Shown here in pieces: positions 1 through 9,957 of a stretch of 64,000 nucleotides of DNA (the first letter of the stretch is position 1; every line of letters begins with the position of its first letter). The DNA comes from Athripsodes cinereus. Lineage: Eukaryota; Arthropoda; Insecta; Trichoptera; Leptoceridae. Under the pieces are notes generated by a model. The model saw only the letters and a list, made by a program, of their open reading frames with translations. It had not been told where the DNA came from and did no database searches. The stretch is from assembly GCA_947579605.1 (NCBI GenBank), contig OX388320.1, positions 744,001 to 808,000 on the forward strand, in the 5' to 3' direction. The position numbers were made by a program, and so were the translations under genes.

Positions 1-157
1 GAGAATGCGTCCCTCGACCCTCCGTATTTTTGTTCACTCCAACACCTCTTCGACCCTCAATCTAACCCTTGATGATCAGTTTCTCCTCTGAGCATATGCT
101 GTAAATAGGGCACTTTTTGTGCATAACTGTTGACATTAGTTCTCTATGCTTTCTGGC

Positions 158-292
158 TCTTTAGAAGACTCTTGCATTGCTGACCAAGTCTGTCCAGAGC
201 ATCTGAAGCATTCTTCTATTTTATCCACATTTCAAATGTCTCCAGTCGTTTCATGCTACTCATTTTGATGGTCCACATTTCGTCCACTAAAA
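158..292 (-). pseudogene. RTE-type LINE fragment (decayed reverse transcriptase C-terminal region)
   Basis: Read on the minus strand, this gives MKRLETFEMWIK and, after a stop and frameshift, RMLQMLWTDLVSNARVF. These resemble the segment downstream of the RT core in RTE-like LINEs, where a 'RLEAFEMWCWRRMLRISWTD'-like stretch is common. The block immediately next to it (301-345) resembles 40555-40600 and may be the same element. The copy is broken by stops and frameshifts and is non-functional. Family assignment is by remembered motif, not a search. Confidence 0.6.
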
Positions 293-300
293 TAAATTTT

Positions 301-673
301 ATTTACTCATAACTTGATCCCAAAGATGCTATGTTGTCAATCTATTTTATAAAGTTTTTTCCAAAACGCCCATTATGCATTTAAAATTTTGACAATTAAT
401 TTTACGCGGCGGCAGAATTGCCATCCACACTTCTCAGCATTATACAACCAGATAAGTCTCCATATGATCAGTCATGATCACACAAAAACTTAACAGTCTA
501 ATGCCGGGAAAAATTCACCTATCCAGATATACAGGATATCAAAGGATTAGGCTCAAAACGCGGGATGAAAATACCAGCATCGTGCCTGAAATATCTGTGT
601 TCAGAAACTTTTTTACAATATTACAAGTGTTTATTATAATAGATTTTTGAATTTTAATGTATAAATTAACCGG
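301..673. other. AT-rich spacer
   Basis: The first 45 bases continue the neighbouring LINE remnant. For the rest I see no coding frame, RNA gene or repeat boundary. Confidence 0.5.
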
Positions 674-955
674 TTAATCTAATTTTTGTAAATTATTTAT
701 TAAAGATTTCGGAGTTATACCTGTAGCTGACATGACTAAAGGTATTATATAAACGGACCTAGAATGCCAAATATTTTTTATTTCTCCTGCTAGTTCTGTA
801 TATTTACGTATTTTTTCAGCGACGGTTGTTTGTATATTATGTGTATTTGGGACAGCGATGTCGATTAGGTACGTTATTTTATTACGTTTATCATGTAATA
901 CTAAATCGGGTCTATTATGATGTATTTGTCTATCTGTTATTATGGTTTTATCATA
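674..955 (-). pseudogene. LINE C-terminal fragment, 93 codons open
   Basis: The minus strand has an uninterrupted frame of 93 codons ending at TAA (674-676); the next in-frame stop upstream is at 956-958. It contains ITDRQIHHNRPDLVLHDK, YLIDIAVPNTHNI, EKYxxLAGEIK-type spacing and PLVMSATGITPKSL. This pattern (ITDR..I..NRPD, IDIAVPN, E..KY.EL..EI, VIP.V...TG..PK.L) is the extreme C-terminus seen in a class of arthropod LINE-type RT proteins; I cannot name the clade with confidence. There is no start codon and no RT core, so it is a 5'-truncated or decayed copy. It is surprisingly open for a fossil in AT-rich DNA. Confidence 0.65.
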
Positions 956-1527
956 TTAATATAAAAATAATTTATTTTTATATAAATTTTAATACTGCTA
1001 AATTTTATTACCGTTCTCGTGAAGATCTTTGGGAGTGCTTTAACAAATCCCATTTTCAACGAATATAAAAGTAATAAAATGATAAACGTTTCTTCTGAAT
1101 TTAAATGTCACTTGAATATAACATATTATTTTTTTTTATTTCGAATACGGTACAATATTATTTATAAAGTTATTCGCTTTAAGGGTTTTTTTCACTGTTC
1201 TTTTTCTAAGAAAATGTTATTGCTGTTTATATTTTTTAAAATTGAAAATATTTCGTGAATGTTTATAATCAAGCTTCAGGCCGAAATAAAATGAAAAACA
1301 CATATTGAATAATTTCGCTTTGAAAATTAAAAACTCGTGTCGACATACAACGCTATAACGCGGATATTAATCAGAATGATGAATATTAATTATAAGGTAG
1401 GGACATATTATATATGTATGTATAAACGTGCTTTTTATATTTCGTGAATATCATTATTAAAAATTTCGATAAAAATTCAAACACAAATATTTTTTATTGA
1501 GGAGTTTTTGGATTTCTTAAATAATTA
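956..1527. other. AT-rich spacer
   Basis: Only short chance frames rich in Phe, Tyr, Ile and Lys. Nothing recognised. Confidence 0.5.
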
Positions 1528-1625
1528 TACAAAATTATAATACAGTTCATTCCCTCAAAATTTAGCAGAGCTCGTGCTTTGAACTATGATTCGATTTGTT
1601 TTTGTATAATTATATACTCATTAAA
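1528..1625 (-). repeat. Decayed 3' end of the 45-kb LINE family
   Basis: On the minus strand the block around 1551-1585 reads GCACGAGCTCTGC followed by a TTTTGAGGG-type segment. It matches the 3' UTR stem-loop of the LINE at 48208-48247 in reverse orientation. Flanking AT-rich sequence also contains a short inverted pair (AATTATACAAAA / TTTTGTATAATT). Confidence 0.55.
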
Positions 1626-2049
1626 CGAAATAAAGAATTTTCTATTACATACATAATGTCTTAAAACAGTCAAAAGTCATTCAATAACAGACAATAATAA
1701 AACCAGCGTAATAAAACATTAAAAAGCAAGAATACAAAAAAAAATCTCTTGACGTATTGATTGCCTCTGGTAGAAACTAATGATTTACGGTGCATTTAAA
1801 CAAAAGTGTTGGCAACTTATGTATTGTAGATTTCCTATGAGCGTCGCTTGTAAAACAACAATAGAAAGTTTTCAAAGCGTAGGTCAAATTATTTGTTAAT
1901 GACTTAAAAAATAAACGCAATATTTTAGTGCTTATAAAAATTGAAACATTTGGAATTGATACCACTTCTCATGTGTCAATTATATTTATAATTAATTGAT
2001 ATAGCCCTCCCTGCTCAGAGAAAAAATAACAATAAAGTGATAAAAACAA
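1626..2049. other. AT-rich spacer
   Basis: A 62-codon minus-strand frame at 1777-1965 has no recognisable motif and is probably chance. Nothing else seen. Confidence 0.45.
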
Positions 2050-2190
2050 TGTTTGGTGGTTAGATGGAAGAAATCACTTGATAGTGATAATCTCGCCATC
2101 GCACATCGTCCTAGTAGTTTAAATTTTGTTTTGTTTTGTTAACACTGCTATAAATTAATGATGTGCAAAAAGAATAAATAAGTTAATAAA
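2050..2190 (+). repeat. LINE 3' tail, 'GATGTGCAAAAAGAATAAATAA' family
   Basis: The segment begins TTAGATGGAAGAAATCACT, has a small ATCACT..AGTGAT hairpin, then CATCGCACATCGTCC and ends with ATGATGTGCAAAAAG plus an AATAAATAA tail. Related copies lie at 43536-43675, 44415-44567 and 60485-60600 in the same orientation. The A-rich short-repeat end and repeated occurrence fit the 3' end of a non-LTR retrotransposon. Confidence 0.7.
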
Positions 2191-2883
2191 TATGTATGTA
2201 TATTTTCATCGTTTTATCAAAGTTCTTTTTGGGAAAAGTATTTTTCCGATCGTCAACATAAATGTCGTTTTTTTCTGCAAGTTATTTAAAATCTTCAAAA
2301 CGTGAACTAGTTAGAACCACTTCAGTTATCTCTTATAAGCAACAAAGCTGTGCTTAATTTTAAACATGATTATTTTACCTAAGATTTTTCTTCTAAAAAT
2401 CTAACCGTATTTCCATTCAATGATAATAATTTAATTACATCGACACGTCTGCACCACTGAAGATTTTCAATAAAGAATTTTCAAAGTGTACAAAGTTTTC
2501 AAAGATTCTCTTGCATCCAGGAGAATAAAAAGAGACTAATATAAAGAGATTCCCGGAGTTAATAATATTATTATAATACTCCAGGACAATCATTATTAAA
2601 GGTGGCAGCAGTCCTGTCGGAGGAATTCTCTTTTTTTATTGTTTCCACACAAAAAAGTATCTGAAAGTAGATTTCTTTTCATACTTAGCATGCACCGCAA
2701 TGCTGCTGCTCTTTCGTTATTACCTCCAAACCAAACTCAAGAATTCTCATTTCCATTCTTGTATTATTATTAGTTTTATTTGTATGTATACAATAGTATA
2801 CAGCAATGTACAGTATAGTACAAAGTATCCTTTGCTTTTCACGTCCGATCTATAAATAGATATTACATGTATTGTATGAAATT
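2191..2883. other. AT-rich spacer
   Basis: No gene or repeat boundary recognised. Contains short A/T runs and a TATTATTAT stretch near 2762. Confidence 0.45.
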
Positions 2884-2960
2884 ATTACTTATAATTTATT
2901 TTATTTATTTATACATACATTTACGGCGTGAGCCTTTAACCTGTTATACCTATTATACAT
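2884..2960 (-). repeat. LINE 3' tail, 'AAAGGCTCACGCCGT' family
   Basis: Read on the minus strand it is AAAGGCTCACGCCGTAAATG then an ATAAATAAAT tail. The same ending occurs at 20080-20240 (minus), 62480-62625 (plus, variant AGGCCCAGGCCGTG) and, more diverged, 63620-63760 (minus). Interpreted as a dispersed LINE terminus with ATAAATA-type tail. Confidence 0.6.
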
Positions 2961-4639
2961 AAAAACAAATCATATAGGTATATCCCATTCACAACACAAG
3001 TGGAGCAAGACGAGAACAACAGTTGGCGAAGAACAATATTAATTATGATTGGGACTCAATTTCTAACATTTATAAAATTAGTCAAATCAAATCATTTAGA
3101 TAATTAGTCCTAAAAAATTAAAACATTGGAGTTAGAGTATAAAATATCAACAAAATGTTTGGTAATATGTCAAGAATAAAAATTGTAATACACGTTTTAC
3201 CTTTGATTTTTTTTGCTCTATTATTCTATTATTGTAACACCCGTATTACCATGTCTGAAATCCGAAAATAACATCGTTTATAACATTAAAAAATAATTAG
3301 ATTTAGCAATCTTCCATTAAAAGGATGTATAGGATAGTTGTATTCACTCATTCCATTTGTCAGTACCTCAAGGAGTCCTCAATAATTTACACTTTTTATA
3401 ATTATAATAATTGCATCCAATACCATCTCGTGGGCAAAAAGCGTTTTTACAAGAAAATTTTTGAAAATGTCTTATTATCGTCGTAACCTGATTACTCAGA
3501 TACTAAAAACCTATAGTTGAAAATCAATTTCTTCAATTATTGTATTATTTTTGTTTATTTCTTGTAATAGTACGATAATATTTTGCACTTATATAGGTTA
3601 TTATTGATTCCGACACCTAATTTTATGTAATTTTAGTTTTACTTAATATTTCAATGAATAGTGACCTGTTTCGACTTATAAACGTTAAGTAATACTAAAA
3701 CAAGTTGTGTTTTTTTCCTTACAATTACCAAATGTATTTGTTTTGTTATTATTTCTGAAATATGAAATGTATTTACACTATATATTTTTAAATGTATAAA
3801 AGGCTCAAAAGTCATTTATTGAAATAAATAAATAATCAAGATTCAACTTAAAATATTGTATTTAGAACTGGATAGTGTTTTCGATCATTGGTCGTACGTA
3901 ATTTTTATTTCAAAGAGAAAAAATACATTAAGATTTGTCCTTAATATTATGAAAGAAAAAAATATTAGTTTTACCAATGCTGGCGCAGTATAAATAATAT
4001 TAAGAAGAGAGAGTTAACTGAAAGTCCTTCACCGAATCAATAGCGGATTATTTCAGTTCTTTGTATAAAAATTTCCGGCTTTATTGAAAAGAACTTGAGT
4101 AGGTAGGTAGAGATTATTTTTTTTTATTCCATTTTTTACTTTAACCATATTGCGGTTTCTTAGATTTGGATTCTTGAAGACTTAAGAGAGAAAACCTGAA
4201 AGGTAAAATGAATTCTTTTTATTATTATTATTATTATCATTTTCTTATTATTTCTTTCTTTCCTTCCCTTTTTTTGTGAGAATTCTCGCATTCATTAGTT
4301 TCTCACTTTACGAAGATAAATGCTGAATTAATGTAATTTCACTTCCTATGTGGGATTCTGTTATACGCTGCCTCTCCTTCACTCGGACAAGTGGCTGGAT
4401 TATTATTTTTATTCATTTTAATGTATAATTCACACCTTATGTAAGTAAGGCAATCATATTATATTCTATTGAAAAAATTATCACCTATTTAATTTTTCCT
4501 TTTTTCAAATATTTGCTGCGTAAGTAACGTTTAGCTGTTTTGTTTTGTACATAAAATATATGTTAGTGAATAAAAGCATAATTTTATGCAAATGTCGTAA
4601 ATGTGTAAGGGTGATTTTGTTTATTTATTTTGTTTTGAT
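2961..4639. other. AT-rich spacer
   Basis: No convincing coding frame. A possible further remnant of the GGCTCACGCCGT family is at 3790-3835 (AAAAGGCTCAAAAG then AAATAAATAAATAA). Otherwise nothing recognised. Confidence 0.45.
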
Positions 4640-4995
4640 TTCTGGTATTTTGGGATTTTATATTTTTAGATTTACTTTGACTTTTTTCAGAAAATTTTAA
4701 CTTTACTTTTTATCTCAAGACTAATGTGGCTGAAATACTGATTTCTAGTATTTTAGGATTTTTTGCTTTTATATTTATGTTTTTGTATTGTTTTAAGTAT
4801 TGTATTATCGTTGTTTTTAAATTTACTTTGACTTTTTTAGAGAATTTTAACTTTTGCTTTTTTTTCCTCAAGACTAAGACATTTCTGGTAAGAGTGGAAT
4901 CTTCGCTGGTCCACATGTTAAATGTATTAATTGTCATCATATTGTGTAACGACTGTTTGATTCTAAATATTGTAAAAATAAAATAAAATAAAATT
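4640..4995 (+). repeat. Imperfect tandem duplication ending in an (AAAAT)n-like tail
   Basis: TTCTGGTATTTTGGGATTTT near 4640 recurs as TTCTAGTATTTTAGGATTTT near 4742. A TTTACTTTGACTTTTTT segment with AAGACTAA downstream occurs near 4671 and again near 4822, so the second unit carries about 50 extra bases. The region ends at AAAATAAAATAAAATAAAATT around 4973-4996, which looks like a retroposon tail. Short frames on both strands here are low complexity. Confidence 0.55.
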
Positions 4996-5232
4996 ATAGT
5001 ATAAACACTTTAAACCGAATCTTGTATCTTGCTTTCAAAACTCAAAAGGCTGGTTTACCATTATTTATAGAAATATTCACTTCATTGATCAATAAAATCG
5101 AAATATATGCAAATTAGGTATATACTTTCACCTAGTTAACTCTTTTAGGTGTTTAAGCAGTAGAATTCCATATAAAAATTAATAAAGAACTTTTTTTTTT
5201 CTATGTTGATTTTTAGTTGAAACAGGCGTCTT

Positions 5233-5300
5233 TCATCTTCCAAGAACATTGTAAACCTCTTTGATATTTCTCTCTGATTGACAATGTTCTTGGAAGACGA
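5233..5300. repeat. Inverted repeat / hairpin
   Basis: Left arm 5233-5252 contains CTTCCAAGAACATTGT; right arm 5281-5300 is its reverse complement (ACAATGTTCTTGGAAG). Two mismatches lie at the outer end and a 28-base loop separates the arms. Function unknown. Confidence 0.75.
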
Positions 5301-5374
5301 TATTAGTATAATATACCATTTGATTTTAATTTAATTATTTTTTACGTTTAAATTTACACACGATTTTTCTTAAT

Positions 5375-5505
5375 AATAATAATAAACTTTATTGTACAAA
5401 ATATTCAAACAAAAATAATTAGATTACAACATGGTATATACAAATATTTTGCACAATGAGAAAGTTTATCGCAGGGACGCGATATCTTCCAACTAACCCA
5501 AGCAT
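5375..5505 (-). repeat. LINE 3' tail with (TTA)n end
   Basis: Minus strand ends ...ACAATAAAGTTTATTATTATTATTAAG. The inner end (GTTTATCGCA ... TCTTCCAACTAACCCA, plus-strand reading) also occurs at 42030-42085 beside another minus-strand tail, so the two share a family. Confidence 0.5.
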
Positions 5506-5715
5506 CGCAATCGCAGAGGGCAGGACCGAAGGCACAAATGGCAGAGGTCGACCGAGAGACGCCTATATGGACCAACTGAAGAGGGACATGAGCTGTGGCT
5601 CATATATGGAGTTGAAGAGACTGGCTGAGAATAGGGAGGAGTGGAGAAATAAGTCAAAACTCGTTGCAGACCAATCCAATGGATTGTAACTCATTATATA
5701 TATAACCCAAGCAAT
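5456..5715 (+). pseudogene. LINE C-terminal fragment with (AT)n-type tail
   Basis: The open frame 5456-5689 becomes protein-like from about 5500: EGRTEGTNGRGRPRDAYMDQ, then LKRLAENREEWRNKSKL and a stop. 'G.GRPR..Y..Q' followed by 'LKRLAENREEWR' is the usual C-terminal tail of an RTE-like LINE protein. Its end (CAATGGATTGTAACT then an ATATAT run) recurs at 58018-58060, and a more decayed copy is at 32690-32985. The first ~14 codons of the frame come from the neighbouring minus-strand tail, so the methionine is not the real start. Confidence 0.65.
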
Positions 5716-6660
5716 CCACAACATCTCTGTTTAAAAAAATCACATATTGCGAGGTTATTTATGGTATATCTATTTCCAATTCCAAATTTTCTCCATTCAT
5801 GTAGAAGAATGTTACTCTTCATAAATAATTATATAAATATCTAAGTAGTAATCATTCTTGAAGTACAATTCTTTAACATTTAATAAATTATTTATATTCT
5901 ATTGCATGTTATTCAATGATAGAGTTTGCAGAAATATAAAACATTAAAAATACTTGGATCATCTGTCCTTTGTTTTTCAACAATACACAGACACTAAATA
6001 CATAAATACTTGAGCGATACAGTATTTAATTACAATTCATTTTCTTTTTTCACTGAAATCTCTGTAAGCGTTCGCTTAATACGAGAAGCTATATTAAGTT
6101 ATAAGTTTAATTGTTTCGTGTTTAACACTTTCTTGATAATATGTAACGTTAGTATTGCTGTTAATATTATATATGTATATAATTCTTTCTTGCTATGTAT
6201 GTAAGATTTTCTCAGAGATTTCTTTATTCTTTCAAAGTACATGCAATATATTTTGTATTGTTCACTAGTTTTTTTTTTAACCTAGCGTTGTTAGGATCAT
6301 TGATATATTGGTAGCATTCGTTTACTGTTTTGTTCTGTGTGCTGTATATAGTTTGTTTCTGTGGTTTAGATGAAAGGTGAACTTCAAAACGAGTTGTAAT
6401 TTGTTTTGAAATATTTCATTCATAGCGATTTAGTTTTATATGAAAACGTTCCAGCCTTAAAAAATATACATTTACATTTATAACAGTGTTACTTTTTACA
6501 ATTTAAAATATTTTTTTACGTTTTAAACACCAACTCTGTACTCTTCAAATAAATAATACTATTTTTACTGTTATGTATTATTTATTTTAAATTAACAGAT
6601 ATCTTTAATATTACTTTTTAAAAAATATCTTCAATATTACTAATTAACTTAGTGACGAGA
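5716..6660. other. AT-rich spacer
   Basis: A 64-codon frame at 6010-6204 has no motif. Nothing else recognised. Confidence 0.45.
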
Positions 6661-6847
6661 TTAAAAAACAAACGTATTCTTCTACTATACGTTTTTTAAT
6701 GAGAGAGACGTCTTATGTCTTATAAATTAATTGTCAATCTACTCATTTTCGGTATTTTTAATAAAGATAATTGACAATATCCTTATAAGACGAAAAAGGT
6801 CCTTAATAAACAACATAATAGAGTAGAAGAAAACATTTGTTTTTTAA
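6661..6847. mobile_element. Small MITE-like inverted-repeat element
   Basis: Left end TTAAAAAACAAACGTATTC at 6661 and right end ending TTTGTTTTTTAA at 6847 are reverse complements with a few mismatches over about 27 bases. A second inner pair (GTCTTATAAATTAATTGTCAA near 6716; TTGACAATATCCTTATAAGAC near 6772) extends the foldback. Either TTAA at both ends is the target duplication or it is part of the terminal repeats. No coding capacity; superfamily undetermined. Confidence 0.6.
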
Positions 6848-6984
6848 TTTCCTTATGAAATTCTACGAACTAGACACCAACACAGTTAATGAATTTAATA
6901 CATTTTTAAAATATTTTTATGTGTGCTAATTTGATATTGATTTATATTATATCAAGCATCTAAGATATTGATTGTGAAAGTGAA

Positions 6985-7065
6985 AGAAGTATGTTAGGAT
7001 AGATCTATATGGCGTTCTAGCCTCTCTGCTTACCATGCTAGGAATACGATGTGAGGTAATATATG
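6985..7065 (+). pseudogene. RTE-type LINE 3' remnant
   Basis: GAAGTATGTTAGGATAGATC then ATGGCGTTCTAGCCTCTCTG and TACCATGCTAGGAATACGAT parallels the end of the RTE-type copies at 53722-54210 and 44150-44395, just before their stop and GTATA-rich tail. Confidence 0.6.
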
Positions 7066-7587
7066 TTTAATATTTTACCATGTCCGCAAATATTTATTAT
7101 TTCATTTTGTATGTTTTTGGTACTTTTTATATTACTTCTCATTTTCTATACAATCAATCATCTCTTTTAGCATTAACATTTCTACATACTACATAATAAT
7201 ATCATACTCAAATATTTATGTGGATTATTATTTTTTGTTCTTGAAACTCGTTCACGGAATCTTTTCAATAACTTCATCAAATGCCTGAGCTTTTGAAAGG
7301 GTCATTTCTATATAAGTAACTGTATTGTAATCCAAGTTATTTAATTATACATTGAGTGTATTTATTTATGACTTTGAAGAATTCGCAATATCACAATGTA
7401 GGTATACCTACTCGCTTTTGTGTTGAAGTGGAGTTGATAACTTAATAAAGCTATAGTTACATTGCAATATACCTATATTATATTATAATATTATATTTAT
7501 CCGTAAAGTTCCTGGCGCAGAAAAGGTTTCTCACTCTTTCAGTATCAAAGAACTTCTATATTCATGAAACATCACAAATTAAAACAT
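7066..7587. other. AT-rich spacer
   Basis: Nothing recognised. Confidence 0.45.
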
Positions 7588-7740
7588 TTTAAATCTGCAA
7601 TTCAGCGATGAACTATGCCTCCCATTTTAACTGTCTTTAACATTTTTTTAACACGAAGAGGATGACTAATATGCCTATTTATTATATGAAGTTGGTCCAC
7701 TGACTACCCAACTTGTGGAAAATGCGATGATGGTGTGAAC
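7588..7740 (+). repeat. SINE-like repeat (RTE-tailed), copy 1
   Basis: About 150 bp: AAATCTGCAATTCAGCGATG, a CACGAAGAGGATGAC block, GTTGGTCCACTGACTACCC and CTTGTGGAAAATGCGATGATGG. The same order of blocks occurs at 8704-8822, 22330-22496, 23997-24130 (minus), 27190-27265, 34026-34165 and 59364-59475 (minus). No coding capacity. The 3' block resembles the RTE LINE terminus. Confidence 0.7.
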
Positions 7741-7887
7741 AAATGAAACATCTAAGTTCAATTATCTACGTTTTTGGTGGAATCCATAATAATTTATTAA
7801 AAGTCAAACAATAGTATAACGTCTACCTCAGTAGAAGTAGATATGCGTGTTTATTTAGAGCAGCAGTGAGTTTACTGCCTATTTCAC

Positions 7888-7890
7888 TTA
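7888..7890. repeat. TTA target-site duplication (left)
   Basis: TTA immediately precedes the left terminal repeat; an identical TTA follows the right one at 8554-8556. Confidence 0.7.
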
Positions 7891-8553
7891 GGGCCGCGAT
7901 ATCCAAATAGACGTTAACCAGTGGTTAAGTAATCAACTGGTATGAGTTAACTTGTTCATGTTCGGCGTTTGGTGATATCATAAAAATAATTTACAATGGT
8001 TACTTAACCAGAGGTTAACTTTCTGTAGTGATGTAAACAGTATTCACATATGGCAATACCTTAGTAAAAATCGGTTGAAATTTAATTTTTACGCACTTTT
8101 GTCGTACGAGTGGCAACACTAGGGAAGTTATTTGACACTTCACTGGCTGTTTGGAGCCGCCATTTTAAATTTTAACGTGTTGCTAATGTTGACGAGTGTT
8201 TTGAAAGTATCAATAATATTGTTCATCGGATGATGTATCAACATTATTATGAAGATAATTATCCAGTTTTGATCAATATATTATATTATTATAACACAAT
8301 ATTCTCAAACTAAAATGACAAACTATGTAACTGTCAAATTGATGACATGTAGCACCATCTACAGACGAAAAAAATATTCATTCTCAAAGTTAACTCGTGG
8401 ATTCGACAGTTAACTCATGAAAATCGGGTGGTTATAAATAACCACTTGTTATCTCCGTAACAGACATTGGATATCACCATTTCTTGAGTTAACTTATGGT
8501 TAACTCTTGACAACAAGTTAACTGCTTGGTTAACGTTTTGGATATCGCGGCCC
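7891..8553. mobile_element. PIF/Harbinger-like MITE, 663 bp
   Basis: The left end reads GGGCCGCGATATCCAAA and the right end TTTGGATATCGCGGCCC, an exact 17-bp inverted match, continuing imperfectly with CGTTAACCA-type sequence. It is flanked by TTA on both sides. Terminal GGG and a 3-bp TTA/TAA duplication are hallmarks of PIF/Harbinger elements. Both subterminal regions are packed with GTTAAC-like motifs (for example 7912, 7953, 8013, 8388, 8410, 8493, 8503, 8516, 8530), which could be transposase sites. I see no transposase or SANT/Myb frame, so it is non-autonomous. Superfamily is inferred from termini only. Confidence 0.8.
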
Positions 8554-8703
8554 TTAGATGTTCTAATTGCGTTGATAGATCAACCAGAACAGCACGTTAT
8601 AAATGTCATGGATAGTAAAGCTTCTGAAAAAAAACCACATATATTTTCAATGTGTTTTTTATAGGAGCGTAAAAAATCAGGTGTTCAAAATACAGACATT
8701 TTA

Positions 8704-8822
8704 CACCTTAAATTCAACGATGAAATTTGCCATCCGTCTTGAATGACTCATTTTTTAGCACGGAGAGATGACAGTTTGCAAAATAATAACGTGCCGCTGG
8801 TCTACTGGTTACCTTACTTGTG
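8704..8822 (+). repeat. SINE-like repeat (RTE-tailed), copy 2
   Basis: CACCTTAAATTCAACGATG, GCCATCCGTCTTGAATGACT, CACGGAGAGATGACAG and CTGGTCTACTGGTTACC follow the family order. It stops at CTTGTGGGTA where a minus-strand LINE tail begins. Confidence 0.7.
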
Positions 8823-8900
8823 GGTATAATAATAATATGACTTTTTATATAGCGCCATACTGTGATAATATCACTTTAAGGGCGCTTTACATTATTTAAG
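8822..8900 (-). repeat. 3' tail of the 55-kb LINE family
   Basis: On the minus strand: GTAAAGCGCCCTTAAAGTG, a GGCGCT half-stem, then a (TAT/TTA)n run. It parallels 56950-57030 (AGAGCGCCCTTGAGGTGG, GGCGCT, ATAATAATAAT). The GCGCC/GGCGC stem is kept though the loop has diverged. Confidence 0.65.
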
Positions 8901-9148
8901 ATCAACATCCACGTCCATTTTTTTAAAAAAACTACATAATACCAATTAAAAAATTGTCGTCAGAAAGATAAAAAATCATAATAATAAAATAAAAAATCAT
9001 AATAATAAAATACAAAATTATACTAATTTAATTTTGTTCAGCAGACATTCAGTCTTTGTCAAAATGGTAAAGTTGTAGCAGTTAATGTCCACATTTTATG
9101 AATATAAAAATTCACTTCGCTTCATATTTTCGATTTCTTTTTCATATT
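8901..9148. other. AT-rich spacer before the BEL insertion
   Basis: Contains two tandem units of AAAAAATCATAATAATAAAAT at about 8970-9012. Otherwise nothing recognised. Confidence 0.5.
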
Positions 9149-9153
9149 GTGTC
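9149..9153. repeat. GTGTC target-site duplication (left)
   Basis: GTGTC precedes the 5' LTR; GTGTC follows the 3' LTR at 15781-15785. Five bases is the usual duplication for BEL/Pao and many other LTR elements. Confidence 0.9.
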
Positions 9154-9483
9154 TGTTGAATACTGCCATCTGTGTGGTGAATTATGAAGCACTGGTCACT
9201 GGCTATAGACATAAGGTGATAATCTATGGCGAATAAATTCAATTCAGGGTTTGTCTTTGGTTACGTGTATATAATACACACACACTTGTTGATCCATCTC
9301 TTCTTCTCCAATACACAGTCAAACAAAAACATTAGCATCTATACTGTTTTATTTTGTTACAAGTTTTACATTAAATTCCACAATATAAGAAAAAACAGTG
9401 TTTGTTCTGCATTACTCATCATTTACACACAACTCAACATTAAGCGATCGTGAAGGGACATAGGCGATCGAGACACAACAACA
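9154..9483 (+). repeat. BEL 5' LTR
   Basis: Starts TGTTGAATACTG and ends GACACAACAACA, so it has TG...CA ends. It contains a TATATAA box at 9268-9274, a likely core-promoter candidate, and an AATAAA at 9232-9237. Every base I compared matches the 3' LTR at an offset of 6297. A 75-codon frame inside it is a by-product of the LTR, not a gene. Confidence 0.93.
9268..9274 (+). promoter_or_regulatory. Candidate TATA box in the 5' LTR
   Basis: TATATAA lies about one third into the LTR, followed by ACACACACTTG. Transcription would give R and U5 from the rest of the LTR. No start site can be read from sequence alone. Confidence 0.4.
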
Positions 9484-9484
9484 T

Positions 9485-9502
9485 TGGCGACCGTACAACA
9501 GG
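9485..9502 (+). other. Primer-binding site
   Basis: TGGCGACCGTACAACAGG starts one base after the LTR. TGG is the complement of a tRNA 3'-CCA end. TGGCGACCGT is a start often seen in BEL elements and is usually ascribed to a tRNA-Arg or similar; matching a tRNA set from the host would settle it. Confidence 0.75.
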
Positions 9503-9957
9503 ACACCTTTCGGAAAAAACATCGAATCCATCATTGCGTATCGTATCCTATATTTTCCTATTCATTTACAATTCTATCCTATAATATTACATTTCCATTC
9601 AAATAGATCAATATATTTAACTATCTGGGGATTCATTGCCATTTTATATAAATATTATACATTTTAAGGTTAATTGTTACAATAATATCTACCCTACAAT
9701 TTCATAACTGTACTCTTATCTAATTGTTGATTTAAAACATTTGTTTAATAAATAAAACTAATATTATCTTTATTGTTTTGCAGATAACCCGTGATTCCAT
9801 CATATTTTCGGCATTTTTATGAAAAAAAACTGTGTGTAAATTCTCGTGAGAAATATTGTTGCAAAATAGTCGCGTGTTTTCAATGTTCATTGATTGGCAT
9901 TTTTTGCATTGAGTTTTCTCTTTTTATTATTGTATATTTATAACATTCTAGTGAATT
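9503..9957 (+). other. BEL 5' untranslated leader
   Basis: About 455 AT-rich bases between the primer site and the ATG. Short frames only; expected packaging or dimer signals cannot be identified by eye. Confidence 0.6.

Noticed and set aside
2884..2960. Telomere-like or CRISPR-like short repeats among the ATAAATA runs
   Set aside because: Runs are retroposon tails; no regular spacer structure and no TTAGG array.
4710..4986. Overlapping 76- and 86-codon frames on opposite strands
   Set aside because: Low-complexity T/A-rich tandem repeat; residues are nearly all Phe/Leu/Ile or Lys/Asn.
9226..9453. 75-codon frame, repeated exactly at 15523-15750
   Set aside because: It lies inside both LTRs; repetition is due to the LTR, not to a duplicated gene.
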